The notes under the pieces are model-generated. The model worked only from the letters and a program-made list of their open reading frames with translations, made no database searches and was not told where the DNA came from. The position numbers and the translations under genes are program-made. This document shows positions 24,118 to 36,100 of a DNA stretch of 64,000 nucleotides, one piece after another (position 1 is the stretch's first letter; each line of letters begins with the position of its first letter). Origin of the DNA: Ochotona curzoniae (lineage: Eukaryota > Chordata > Mammalia > Lagomorpha > Ochotonidae); the NCBI RefSeq assembly GCF_017591425.1, contig NW_024466512.1:27829501-27893500 (forward strand). Reading direction: 5' to 3'.

Positions 24118-24560
24118 GGATACAAGGGACAAGTGTGTTCGTTTTCATTACCGATGAATAAAAGAACAAAATGCCTGTTTTAGAAATTTATCCAGACAGG
24201 AACTGCTTGACAAAGAAATTCAATATGGTACAGAGTTGAACTGTGGGTATCCCTCACCGCTTTAAAAATTTCGAATAAGCGTTTTTGTTGGAGCATAATC
24301 CAATTGCAATTGGAAATAATTGAATTTACAGTATTGACATTTACCTCAAGGCTTTTCAAGATCACAGTCAGTGCCTCGGGTAAAACAGGGTGTTTCTGGC
24401 AATTTACCATCAGGGATAGAAGGAGCTCCGAACTGAAAAGGATATTGTTGTCTACTGCTTAGGGCAAAAGATAGAGAATGAATATGCATTAAGTGCCAAG
24501 GTTTTCTCTAAAAATGGCCTGCTGTACGAGCCAGAGGTACGCAGGTTTAATCCGACAAAT
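24118..24560. other. Repeat-free stretch with a 16-base perfect palindrome
   Basis: No repeat family was recognised. TCCAATTGCAATTGGA (24299-24314) is its own reverse complement. Its position about 0.8 kb before the FRA10AC1 CpG island makes a regulatory role possible; that is inference. Confidence 0.35.
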
Positions 24561-25084
24561 AATTTAATTTGCGCTTATGATTTCCGAGGCGCCGTGGTGG
24601 GTCTTGAGCAGGAAGCAAAGATGAATAGATGCGGATGCCCTAGGGAGACAAGAGCTGAGCCCGGAAAACAGAGTGGGGGTTCGCGGTGCAGAACAGGCAA
24701 AATCCAGGTGGAGCTTAAAATAGCCCGGCATTTTCTACTCGTCCCAGCACCGCCCTGTTCTATTCTGAATCCCTTCCCATACGTGCCAGGTCCCTGCAGG
24801 CAGAGAATCCGCGACCCCGTGAAATCTCTCCTCCCTGCTTCCCCGTCCTTCCCATTTCCAAGGGCGTCTCTGCCGGCAGCACTGTCTTTGGAACGGTATC
24901 TCTTGTGTGGGTGGTGAAACGATGGGGGAGTTATTTTCGTTCTAATTATGAGAACTGTTATACTGGCGGAAGAGAGAGAAGCTAGGCTGCTCTCGGGGTG
25001 CAAGGCTCCGTGAGGAGTCTCCAGGGAGGCGTTACTAAGGTGACTAGAGAGGGCGGCAGGTGACAGGCACGCTTTTTCCTGAAA

Positions 25085-25545
25085 CATGTTTCCAAATGAG
25101 GGGCGTGGGCTGAATCGCGGGCAGTTCCGCACACGTTGGATTCCTTAGAGGGGAAAGCAAAACGGCGCGGGCGAAAATTGCAAGTTGCAATACTGTATGG
25201 GAAGCAAGCAGCCTCTGCTTCCCCCTCCGGCCCTTTCCTTTCGTTGTTCTGGTTTCCCGGAACTGTCGTGCCTGTCGCACGGCGTCGGGACGCGCCCGAG
25301 GACGGAGCCATTTGAGTGTTACACGCGTCCGAGGCGCAGCGGAAGTAGCGCCCGTAGGCAGCGGCGGCGGTGGCTGTGCCCGATCCGAGGGCTGGCTGTG
25401 CCCCGTGGCGGGTGGTTCCGCCGTGGCCTCACTACAGAGGCGTGGGGGAAGACTCCCGGGCGGCCGGTGGGTGCGTCCTCCGGAAGAAGGACGGCGAAAC
25501 GTGTGCCTCCTACGCCACTAGTTGATTGTGGTTTTTGTTTTGTTT
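25085..25545 (+). promoter_or_regulatory. FRA10AC1: CpG island promoter of FRA10AC1
   Basis: This is the only CpG-dense, GC-rich stretch in the window; CpG is rare on both sides. It contains an ETS-like site AGCGGAAGT (25338-25346), a second CCGGAAG near 25480, and a CGG triplet run at 25362-25370. No convincing TATA box is seen, which fits a housekeeping promoter with dispersed starts. The exact transcription start cannot be read. Such islands often fire in both directions, but I see no gene on the minus strand. Confidence 0.85.
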
Positions 25546-25623
25546 CTTGAGGACAGATATTTGGAGACCCTGACGTCTCGGTTGTGCTTCTCACGGCTCT
25601 CATCGGTTGATCCATAGTCCGAA
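25290..25623 (+). other. FRA10AC1: FRA10AC1 non-coding exon 1 (5' UTR), start uncertain
   Basis: The exon end is inferred from a good donor, CCGAA|GTGAGTGAG, with GT at 25624. The start is a guess inside the CpG island. It should contain the short CGG run, because the human repeat lies in the 5' UTR. Splicing to the acceptor just before 27110 puts GAA directly before the start codon, giving a purine at -3. I see no ATG between 25500 and 25623. Confidence 0.55.
25362..25370 (+). repeat. Short CGG run, counterpart of the FRA10A repeat
   Basis: Three consecutive CGG triplets sit in the expected 5' UTR position, flanked by GCAG and TGGCTG. In humans this repeat is longer and polymorphic and expands at the folate-sensitive fragile site FRA10A. 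Three units is far below any unstable length. Confidence 0.75.
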
Positions 25624-27109
25624 GTGAGTGAGAGCTTTTTAGTGCCACCCCTTTGTCAAGGTTCCGGGTATGGGGTGGGTGAAGCCGCCCCAGGGTGGGG
25701 AGTGGTGATTAGGGTGAGAGGGGAGAAGACGCCCTGTGATCACAGTGGTGACCATAGTTGACGTTCACAATGCTTACCGCACCGGACCCTGTGCCAGATC
25801 TGTTCCAGGGTGGCTCACCTGCTCGGTCTCCGGTCACAGGATGGTCAGCTTTACTTGTAAAATGGGTAATTAGGATCCGGCAGGGACGAGCCTCTGCCAG
25901 AAAGAGAAATTGAAAGGCCAGAGCCAGACCTTGAATGATGGTAGGCTGATGGCAGAACTCCACGGCCACCGTCTCCCATCAAGATGCGAAGGGAATGAGG
26001 GTCGGGAGGAGGAATGAGGAGGCTAGGGAGGCCTGGGGCAGATGCAAAGAAACAGCTGCAGCAGGAAGTCGGGAAGGGTGGGAAATGCCCTAGGGCAGAC
26101 CCGTGAGAGCAAGGATGCTGGGTGGGAACTGCGATCTGGAGGAAGAGGGAGGAGAGGCCGACACCCTACACCCCGGATTTGGAAGTGGAGTTGGAGGAGG
26201 TGTCACTTCATGGACCAGTGAAGTCTGAGGAGACCAGTGACTTATTCAACACAGTTCTGGCCAGGAGTATGTCTTCTGTCCTAGGCCCAACGTGATGAAG
26301 CTTAGAGCGTTTTCTGCCTTTTTAATGAGCTTGACATGCTGTTGGGGATGTTCAAGTTTTAAGAATGTGTTGTATCAGTTGATCCGGACTGCTGTTTTCC
26401 AGTCCTAAAAATTGGGTATTTATGACCCCAAGTGATTTCAGCAAATTCTCCCATTAACTGGTGTCCCAGTTTCGATGTATTGCTGGAACCTGGAAGTTTC
26501 TCTTGGTGCTGAGGAGTATCGCTGGAGGTTTTTCAGCATTTCTAAATTTCATTTAAAAAGTAAGACAATACGGACTTAGCCAAGGGACGAGCTAGCTTGC
26601 CCTGAAGAAGCTTAAGAGCAAGTGGTGATCTACACGTGTGGGAAAGGGTAACAAAATTCCCAGCAGTTGGCAGGGGGCTTCCACAGATGCCGTCATTCCC
26701 AGGAAGCTTAGCCAGTCATGTTCCAGAGAGGCAACTTGGAGGTTCCGCTAGATGAACTCAGTCACTTACCTGCTTGGTAAACACTGGCATAAATTTTTCC
26801 TGAACTTCTTATCCCTCCAACACAAATAACAGTTCCTAACTTGCAGAACTCGAAGCGTGCTCTGGAAAAGCACCGAGCCCCATGGCAGGAACCAAGTTGC
26901 TGGTGAGCACAGTGGCTGAGCACCCTGGCGTCACCTTATCTGCAGGCGCCGTGCAGCCTTGAGGCCTGGTGGTTTGGGTGGCTGGCCAGCCGACGAGCAC
27001 TGGCCCGCCCGCCTTGGTCCTCTAGAACTGCCTCAGCTGCTTTATCCTTGAACCCTGTGGTTTGCTAAGGACTTAGTTCCTAAATGGCCGACTTTATACT
27101 GCTCCGCAG
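25624..27109 (+). other. FRA10AC1: FRA10AC1 intron 1
   Basis: The intron runs from the donor GTGAGTGAG to the acceptor CTGCTCCGCAG just before the start codon. The sequence is mostly unique and GC-rich near the promoter. No SINE or other clear repeat was seen and no further exon was recognised. Confidence 0.6.
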
Positions 27110-27186
27110 ATGCATGGCCACGGAGGCTACGACTCTGATTTCAGTGATGACGAACACTGTGGGGAATCTAGGAAAAGGAAAAAAAG
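27110..27186 (+). CDS. FRA10AC1: FRA10AC1 exon 2 (first coding exon)
   Basis: It encodes residues 1-25 plus two bases of codon 26 (MHGHGGYDSDFSDDEHCGES, then a basic run RKRKK). The ATG begins at the first base after the acceptor AG. The donor is AG|GTCAGT. The basic stretch could be a nuclear localisation signal. Confidence 0.95.
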
Positions 27187-30100
27187 GTCAGTACTCTTTT
27201 ATTGATCCGAATCTCACATCCTTTCGAGATTAAAATGAGGCATAAAGAAGTCATGCCGTTAAGTCTTTGGGCTGTGCGTAGGGAATGCATTTATATTTAT
27301 TATGCTGTAATAAATTGATGCAAAGTTTTATTACAGTTGTGGGAAAAAGGAGAGTGCAGTGTTTACAGTTGTGAAGGCATGACTTGGGGAAAGAGTTCCT
27401 GTTTCTCAATTGACTGCATGTTTCATTCAGCTGGCAAGGGTTGTCTGCTTACCAATGTCATCCCTCCAGAGGGGCTGGGTTGGTGGTCTCTTTGAAGAAG
27501 GTTTAGTGTGGAGGATGAAATTGGAATGCAGCACAGGTCTGAACTTTACCCGATGAGTGTGCTAATGGTCACGGAGAAGCTCATGGAAGGTTCTCTTGCA
27601 TTGGAAGGGATGACACCTGTCAGCGCTGTAAAGCAGCCATGTCTTGGCAAGACTGTGCACTTGTATGCTCAGCTTTCCATACTTAAAAACTTGGCTTTTG
27701 TTCATTAATTCAGGAGTGCTTGATTCAACACAGCCTGTCTTTTAGAAAAGGAGAGCAATACATGAGGCATACTAACTGGGACTGAACATTTTTGTAGGCT
27801 ACTCAATATTTGTGGATAATGAAAAGAAGAGTAATAATTACAATAGATTGTATTTTATAGTGCTTGACACTTCCTAGGTTTTCTTTCAAAAATATTACTT
27901 TACGAGAATAGAACTTGAAGGGCTAGGATTACGATGTTGTAGGTAGAGCTCACCGCCTGCCACCCCTGGTAGCCTGTATGAGTGCCTGTTAGGTCTGCTA
28001 CTCCACTCCCGCTCCAGGTCCCAGCTGATGGCCTGGGAAAGGGAAAGGAAGATGACCCCAGTGTTTGGGCCCTGCCAGCCATGTGGGAGACCTGCCAGAA
28101 TGCTCCCGGCTTTTCTGCCTTGCCCTGCCCTGGCTGTTGTAGCCATCAGAGGAATGAAGCAGTAGTTGAAAATTCCCCATCTCTTCCTCTCTCTCGAACT
28201 CTGACTTTCAAATAAATAAATAAATGTTAAAAAAAATGTCTACACATCTGATTGGATACTTTGCTTTCAGATTATATTTACGTATGTAACTAGGAATGAT
28301 CATCCTCTATAAATGGCCTTGCTCTTCCTGTTTCATTAATTACCACAGACTTTTATCCTTACTTTACTAATATCAAAATTCACACAAAGAGATTAAAAGA
28401 CTTAGTCTTACTAAGGTTAAGATAGGAAATGGCAGTAAGAGATTGGACTAGGAACTGAGTTGATGTGATACCAGATGGAGGTTTTGTTATTTTCATCTTC
28501 TCCATTTTGTAAATATTGAACGAAGCAAAGGAATTAATGTAACTGTTTAAGGAGTTATGCCTCGTTGAAGATTATGATCAGTGGATTTTTTTTAAGTTAA
28601 AACTTGAATTTTTAAAAACATTTTCCATTGTAAAATTGGAAGAGAGTTAGGAAGCAACCTCTGAGAAAATTTGACTTTTGAAATAATTCTTCTTCTTAAT
28701 CCACCAGGACGGTTGAAGATGATTTACTGCTCAAAAAGCCATTTCAGAAAGAAAAACATGGAAAAGTGGTCCATAAGCAAGTTGCAGCAGAGTTGCTGGA
28801 CAGGTACAGTGTTTCAGTATAAATCATATTCTTTGCTTTAAGAATTTTTATAAACTCAGAGACTAGGGGATTTTCTGTATGAAATAGAATACATACATTG
28901 GAATTTACTTAAAATTTGTTTTAACAGGGAAGAAGCAAAAAATAGAAGGTTTCATCTCATAGCTATGGATGCTGTATCCTTTTTATATTTTTAGATTTTT
29001 TTATAACTAGTAGAATATTACTTTTTTTTTTCTTTCACAAAATCTCATGAAGTCAAGTAAGTATCTTTTATAGGTAAATGTGTGTTGAGGTAGCATTTGG
29101 CCATTCATACTTGAGAGTGCGCTTATCTTTTCCTAATAGGTAGAAAAGAGAGACAGAAGTAACGAAACATATTGCTAGTATACTATAAATAAGTTTACCA
29201 AGTCCTTACACCTGCAGATATTTTTCCAGCATGGTTTTGCCAAGCTGTCAACATTTCTCTCTGAAATTCATTTTAATCTCAATTTATTCTCTTTCTACCT
29301 GTTTCTTAGCTATTTAAAGCTTCTCAGAACTTGTATTTAAAATTAGGTGTGCCTGTGGGCTGTTGCTAGGCCTGATGTGACTTTTTTTTTCTTAGTATTT
29401 ATTTATTTTTAAATATTTATAAATTTTAAAATATTTATTTATTTTTAAATATTTTAAATATTTATTTATTTTTAAATAAATATTTTTAAATATTTATTTT
29501 TAAATATTTTTATTTTTAGTTGATTAGGGTACAAAGGGTCAAAGGCCACAGGAAAGTGGGTAATATCATTGTTTCCACACTAATATCATTTCCCCCCCCA
29601 GCCCTCCGTATCTGGGGTCAGGGGAGAAACAAAGGGAAAAGCCCCACCCAGCCTCCCTCCCATCCCAGGTCCCCAACTGATGTGACTTTAATTCTCAAAC
29701 ATCATGTCAGCTGTCTTTTGACTCTTCCTCACTGTGTCATGACACTGCACTGTTAACACTGGCCATCCTTACTACTCTTGGGAATACTGGAGAGTGAAGG
29801 AGAGGCCAAATAAGACGTAAAGTATTGCTGGGTTTTTATTGCTTTGGTGAGAGTTGGAAGACAGAGAACAATGTCAATTTGATAACATTCCCTGCTCAAA
29901 GTTTAATCCTTCTTGAAGTTATACGAGTACAGTTGTGGCATTAACTTATTTACTCATCTTCATCTCCTGAAATTCTGGTAGTCCTGTCTGCTGCTTGTTG
30001 CTTCAGGATTGAAACATCTGCCTTCTCTGATAGCACGCCAGGGTGAGTGGGTACCTGGTTAGTCTGGTGAGAGTGCAAGTCTAGCGCTGCTTTAACCCTC

Positions 30101-33100
30101 AATGGAGTTGGGTCCGATGGGGACGGCAGAGGCCCTTGGAAAGGGAAGGAGGAACTGTACATGGTACAATCCTCCAAGAGTCTGGAGAGACTGAAAATAC
30201 TACAGTGCAACCCTCAGCTAGTGTTGCAACCATATAATGTCCTGGACTTGTCTGACCACACCTGTTTGCCTGTGTAACAAGAGGTCCATGTTAGACCACT
30301 GTCGATTGGTCCTCGGCTAAACAAGTCACATCCAGGCTCTGCTGACTCCCTGATTGATTCACATAGAATACCTCACTGACATGTCACCAAGTCAATTGAA
30401 TTTCCACCTTCAGGAATGTGTAAAGTCCAACCCAGGCAGTTGTGACAAGCAGTCCCTAAACTTGCTTTGGTTTGCTCACTCCTCCTTGGCCGTGTGCTCA
30501 TTCTTCATGATCAGAAGACCCCCCAGCAGAGAAGAGGAGCTGCACCACAGAGGATTGCAGCGCCCTCGTGGATCCGGCAGAGGAGACGCACTGTGGTGGG
30601 TGTGCAGGAGAGGCTGGAACCGAGAGCTCACAGCACCCAGAGGCGAACCAGCAGGACTGTGCCGCCTCCAAGCAGCCAGGGAAAAGAATGTCAGGTCTCT
30701 GGGAGAGGAGACAGACCAGAGTAAGTGAGGCTGCGGACTCCCAGCTGCTGCTCCTCTCACACATCACACTGAAGCAGGGGTATTTATTCTGGTGCTCAGC
30801 ACTTGCAGTTACCATCTAGAAGTTACCCATCTTGGGAGCTGGTGCTTGTTCATGTGGTAGAGCAGCCTTTTGTCGAGGCCTTTTTAGTGTCTGGCCTTTG
30901 GCATTTCCAGCATGGCAGCCTCTTCATCCCAGTCTGTAATGTGTGAGGCACAAAGAAAACTTCTGGAACTCACCACTGTGTCATGCCAGGAGTTCTGGGG
31001 TTCTTACCCGGCCTGCTTTCTTCTCTTTGCCTTTCAAAGTCTGCTCGTGCTAGCTTTAAATGTGAAGACCCAGGTGTTTACTTGGTATTGGTATGAAGAA
31101 TAGAGAAGGACATCTTTTCTCCATCTTTTGGAAACATAACTGTGCTCCACTGCCTGTTCCTGTAGTAAGTTTATATTGGCAGACAGGGCCCAGTGCAGTA
31201 GCCTAGTGACTCAAGTCCTCGCCTTGCACATGTCGGGATCCATATGGGTGTCATTTTTTAATCCCAACAAGCTCCATTTTCTGTCCAGTTTCCATTTGTG
31301 GCCTGAGAAAGCAGTCGAGGACGGTCCAAAGTCTTGGGACCCTGTACCTAGGTGGGAGACCCAGAAGAGGCTCCTGGCTCCTGCTTCGAATCAGCTCAGC
31401 TCCAGCCATTGCAGTCACTTGGGGAGTGACTCAACAGATGGAAGATCTTCCTCTCTGAATATCTGACTTTCCAATAAAAATTAAAATAAATGTTTAAAAA
31501 AGAAAGATTACATTGGCAGATAGCAATGTAGATATTTACACGTTGTGTGCTTTCACACACAAGCAGCAGAGCTGAGCTCCGTAGAGGCCGTATTGTCTGC
31601 AAATCCCTGAGTGTGAACCACTTGGCCATTTTACAGGTTAGGTAACTTCTCATGGTCACGTGCTCACTTAGCCTGACCCTGAGAGCTACATTTGAATATC
31701 TGATTGTGTCTCTTCTCTCTGGAACTGCTTTGTTAATCCATTTTGGATAAGTTATATTCTGATTAAATACAATATTAGAAAGCATTGTGTAGTTAAATCA
31801 CTACGTGTTTTTCGCGTAGTGCAGTGTGGAGGGAGTGTTGTGGGAAGTGAGATTCTGTGCGTGTTCAGCTCTAGAGTACCATCGAGCATTTAAATGCTCG
31901 TGTATCATAAAATTGCACTGGAAGAACTGAGCAGTAATGTAAGATATTAAAAGTGATATATTGCTCTTTTAAAAACATGATGTTGGAATCTAACGTTAGG
32001 GAAGTAGCATCTTCTCTTTAGAAGGTTTTTTACCGAAACAGCTAGCTTTTATTGTACAATAATGGAAGATAAATTCTGCTTCTGACTGTTACTGTGTTCC
32101 TTGTACTTATTAGAGTAAGCAGTGGGATGAGGCTGTGTGCAGTCCAGCAACAGAACGGGCGGCTCTCCTTCTGTAAAAGTGCTTGATCCGAAGAGTATGT
32201 GCTGGAAAACATCACGGACATTATAAACTGTGTTCAGTGGGAAGGCAGAGTCTTACTTTACATTCTTCACTTCCAACAGTTCAGTATAAGCCCTCGGGGA
32301 ATGTTTGACTATATAAGCATGTTTGCATAGTCATGTAAAATAAATGATAAATTCACCCTATGCTTTCTTTCACTTAATGACATAGAACTTCTCCTAAGTG
32401 AATATCATCCTTGATTCTTTGGATTTCAGTACCAAAGGCACACAAAGTTTGTAAATGACTATATTTTATACTATGGTGGCAAAAAGGAAGACTTCAGGCG
32501 TTTGGGGTAAGTATTCATGAGGTTGACATGAAGTGAGAGGGGCGCAAGGGTGACTTCACGCCCCCCAGCTGCTGTCTTTGCATTCCATTGGTGCTCCGCC
32601 CTACCTTTTATTCCAGTTCTCGTGTCTCGTGAGGTGGAGGGGCCGTGCGCTGCCTCTGACTAAGCTCGTGATGAGCATCAGCCTCAGGCAGCCTGCTCAC
32701 GTGCTGACTGTGCTTGTGACCCTGGTACATAACAGTGTGTGCGAGAACTAGTGTGTGTCTCGCTGGAAAGGACTGGACATTTTTAGACCTGATTGTTTGG
32801 GATCGTTTTTTGGAAGGTAGGGCAAACAAGAAACCTTACCTCTCTTTCCCACGCACGAGTCTTTCCTATATTTTTGACTTGTCTGTCTAAGCCTCTTGAT
32901 TTTGTGAGGATTTTTTCCCCCTTTCTCTGACTTATTTTGCTGAATTGGTAGCATCCTAAAAAGCTTAGTGCCATCTCATCTTCCCCAAGTCTGTCTGCCT
33001 TGTCAGTGATCCTGTGCTCCCCAGCAATCATTATTCTGCCCTCACACTCTTAGCATTTATTTTGAGAGATCTTCACCTTGTCTTCCCCTCGGAAATTAAT

Positions 33101-36100
33101 AAAAAGAGCTATGGACAGTGTTTCATACTTTTTAAAACTAAGTAACATAGTGATATGACTGACTTTTTGTTAGATCTTGAAACTTTCACTTACTTCTTTC
33201 CTAGTGTTAATATAAGTTTCTCATCCTAGCCCTGGTTAAATTAACACCATTTGTGTAACTGTTCTCACTATAGGGGATGGGTGGATTCCGTATTCATTTT
33301 AGCCGCTTCTGTAGCCACACTGGGGACCTTTTGAAAGTAATGAAGTGGTTTTTATAAATACATGTGTATATACTATTTTTATGTATTTAAGTTTTCAAAA
33401 AAAAAAAACTCACAGAACTGTTTAACCTAAATTTGGCTAATTTTATTTTTAAAGCAGATTGAAATAATCTTATTTTCCAGGGAAAATGACAAGACAGATT
33501 TGGATGTTATACGAGAAAACCATAGATTCCTGTGGAATGAAGAGGATGAAATGGACATGACGTGGTAATTGTAGATGCGGGTGTACGGCATCAGATGCTT
33601 CAGTCCCATTTCTCTTGGGTTCAGATGTTGTCACTATCCACATTTTTGCTGACTTTCCATTCCTTGATTTAGTCATTAAAACTTTTTTTTTTTACAATAT
33701 TGTATATTGTTTTGTAGCATGCTACTATGCACTTCTTTTAAGACTGTCAAAATATTTTTGAAAAAGTACTACCTGAAAATGGTTTAAGAAATTCACAAGA
33801 GGTAGAAAGGATTTTCTTTGTCACTTCCTACTGTCCTGCAAGTCTCCCCCTGTGAGACCCACTATTAATAATTAATATCCAGATATCGTATGCATATGTA
33901 AGTAATAGGCATCTTTTAAAACATTAATATTTATATCATATGCACTATTTATGTGACATTGCTTCCAAGCAGCAGACTCTGGTTGGATTTCTAAGTATAT
34001 TTTTGTGAATCTAGGGAGAAGAGACTTGCAAAGAAATACTATGATAAATTATTCAAGGAATACTGCATAGCAGATCTCAGTAGATACAAAGAAAATAAGG
34101 TATGTCTTCCAGATACCTGTAGAAGGGGATTCTTAGTGAAGTGCAATATGGATTTCTGTTGTTAGCTTTGCCTAATTTTAGTCTGAATTGTGGGTCTATG
34201 GTAGAGGAGAAGGGTGCTTCTTTGGGAACCAAGACAAGAAAAAGCTTAAACATGAATACCTCCTTGGCCTTGTTTAATCGTTTGACTTGAGTCCAGAGCC
34301 TCTCATGATAATAATGATGCTTGTTTTACAGATGATGTTTGAAATTGGTAGATTTTTCTTTACCGTTTTTAGAGAGGCAACTGCATAGCTTCTGTAACAT
34401 AAATATGTCTACTCTGGTAAAGTTGAATGATCAGATTGTGATAATTAGTAATGGCAGGTTTCCCATCCCACTTTGCATCATTTTATCTATAGGTTATTTT
34501 TATTTATTTCTAGCTCAGATTTCAAATGACTAAGTTGGAAAGTGAGAGAAGGAAAGATTACATAAGGATGTATATTATAGACTGTATATATGTTATATAA
34601 TAAAACCAAGCTCTATTTGAAAATCTGCCTTAAGTTTGTATGTAGTAAGATTTCAGTTTCAGTGTATGTGCTACCAAAGTGAGCACTGTGGTTTTTGTTT
34701 AAATGGTCTGATCTCATTATAACAGGACTGGCTTACTTTTTTTCCAGTAGTACCTTTAATATTTGTGTGGCTCACAATTTTTTACAAACAATGGTAATGT
34801 TCATTTTATACAATAATTTCTACAAACCCATGTGATTGGTATATCCTAGACTTCTGATTTCTTGTCAGTTAGTTGTGGACTGTCGTTCACAGCGTTTATC
34901 TCCATTCCAGCTAATTGTCACATCTAATCCAAAAAGCACTTCAGCCCTTGCAATTACTTGTAATCATTGCTGTATTACAAATCCAGTGTGAAATTCCAAA
35001 TCTTTCTAAGAGCATGTAATAAGGCGGCTTTTTTTTAACCCTGCCTCGTTTATGGATTGTTTTTCAATATTGGAACTGAACTGGGTTCTGTGGACTAGTT
35101 TCTGATGATTTTTGCCTCTCAGAGAAAGCAGCAGTCTAACTGAAGGAAGAATGCTCATAAAACAAAATTACCATTAAAAATATTTCTAGAAATTCGTAGT
35201 TTAAGGAGAATAACCTAGAAATGCATTTCCTAATGGAATGTGATGAATGATTGCCTGTGAGACTAAGTACAAATAATAAATCAGAACTCATGGGTTTTGA
35301 ATATGAATACTGAAAGAAATTTGGAGGGAGATGACTGGTTTTTGGCGTGCTATGTTTGACGTGTTGGAGAAAGTTGGAATAATGCCTTTGGATCCCTTGC
35401 TGGATTCATTTCCCAAGTTTTATTTACAAAGCCTATATTTTATTCATGTTTAATTAGCCAGCTCCTAACTCAGTGCCATATGTGTGTGTGATATTTTAAT
35501 TAGATATATGTGAGATACTGCTGGTATTTACAAGAAGTTTCTAAATTTGCCCCATACTTTTATTTGATGATTTTTCCCTTTAATCACTGAGAATTTCGTT
35601 GGATCATAGTATCAGTATTTATAAAATTGAACTGGAAAGAACCAAAAGCAGTCCCCTCAAAACTAACATGAATGAATTATAATTTCGTTTTTCTTTGCAT
35701 GTAAGTACAAGTACATGGCCATGGAACTTTGTGTTATCGTTGTTAGGATCCTTTCCTGTTACGGGGTGCATGAGTGACCTCTGTGTGGTAAGGGCAGAGT
35801 CAGAAGAGAGCTCAGGACCAAACCCTGAGTGATTCCAGCTGGAGTCCAACAATAAGCAGGAAATTTATGTAGGTAGAGAATATATAAACATATATATATA
35901 TTTATTTATACATATATCTGTATATACCTACATAAATATCTATAGTCTCTACCTACATATATATACAGTCATTAGTAGGATATAATATAGTTGTTATATA
36001 TCTTGCCCTTCCCATAAAATTCTAACTTTCTTGGTGACAAATGGTATTTTTTTTTCTTTTTTATTAATTACATTGTACTATGTGACACAATTCCATAGAT

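Larger units (their letters stand above)
28974..32429 (+). other. FRA10AC1: FRA10AC1 intron 4, U12-type (minor spliceosome)
   Basis: The 5' splice site GTATCCTTTT (28974-28983) matches the U12 consensus exactly. A branch-point match TCCTTGAT (32408-32415) puts its adenosine at 32414, 15 bases before the exon, and no long pyrimidine tract precedes the AG. Terminal dinucleotides are GT-AG. The intron also holds an L1 3' end (29385-29676), an unclassified stretch (29880-30830), a CSINE (31187-31507) and a probable MIR (31615-31735). Confidence 0.9.

Noticed and set aside
23675..24169. 164-codon open frame on the minus strand
   Set aside because: It is the complement of a purine-rich stretch (Ser/Leu/Pro rich); low complexity, no domain.
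1..25080. LGI1 exons expected by synteny
   Set aside because: I recognised none. In humans LGI1 lies farther away than the left edge of this window.
24575..25132. 185-codon open frame on the minus strand near the CpG island
   Set aside because: GC-rich upstream DNA makes stops rare; the protein has no recognisable domain.
25185..25550. Open frames of 121 and 109 codons across the CpG island on both strands
   Set aside because: Typical CpG island artefacts with many Arg, Gly and Pro; they overlap the promoter and 5' UTR.
29391..29516. Possible CRISPR-like or tandem array of TTTAAATA units
   Set aside because: It is a decayed A-tail microsatellite of an L1 insertion in a mammalian intron; no spacers.
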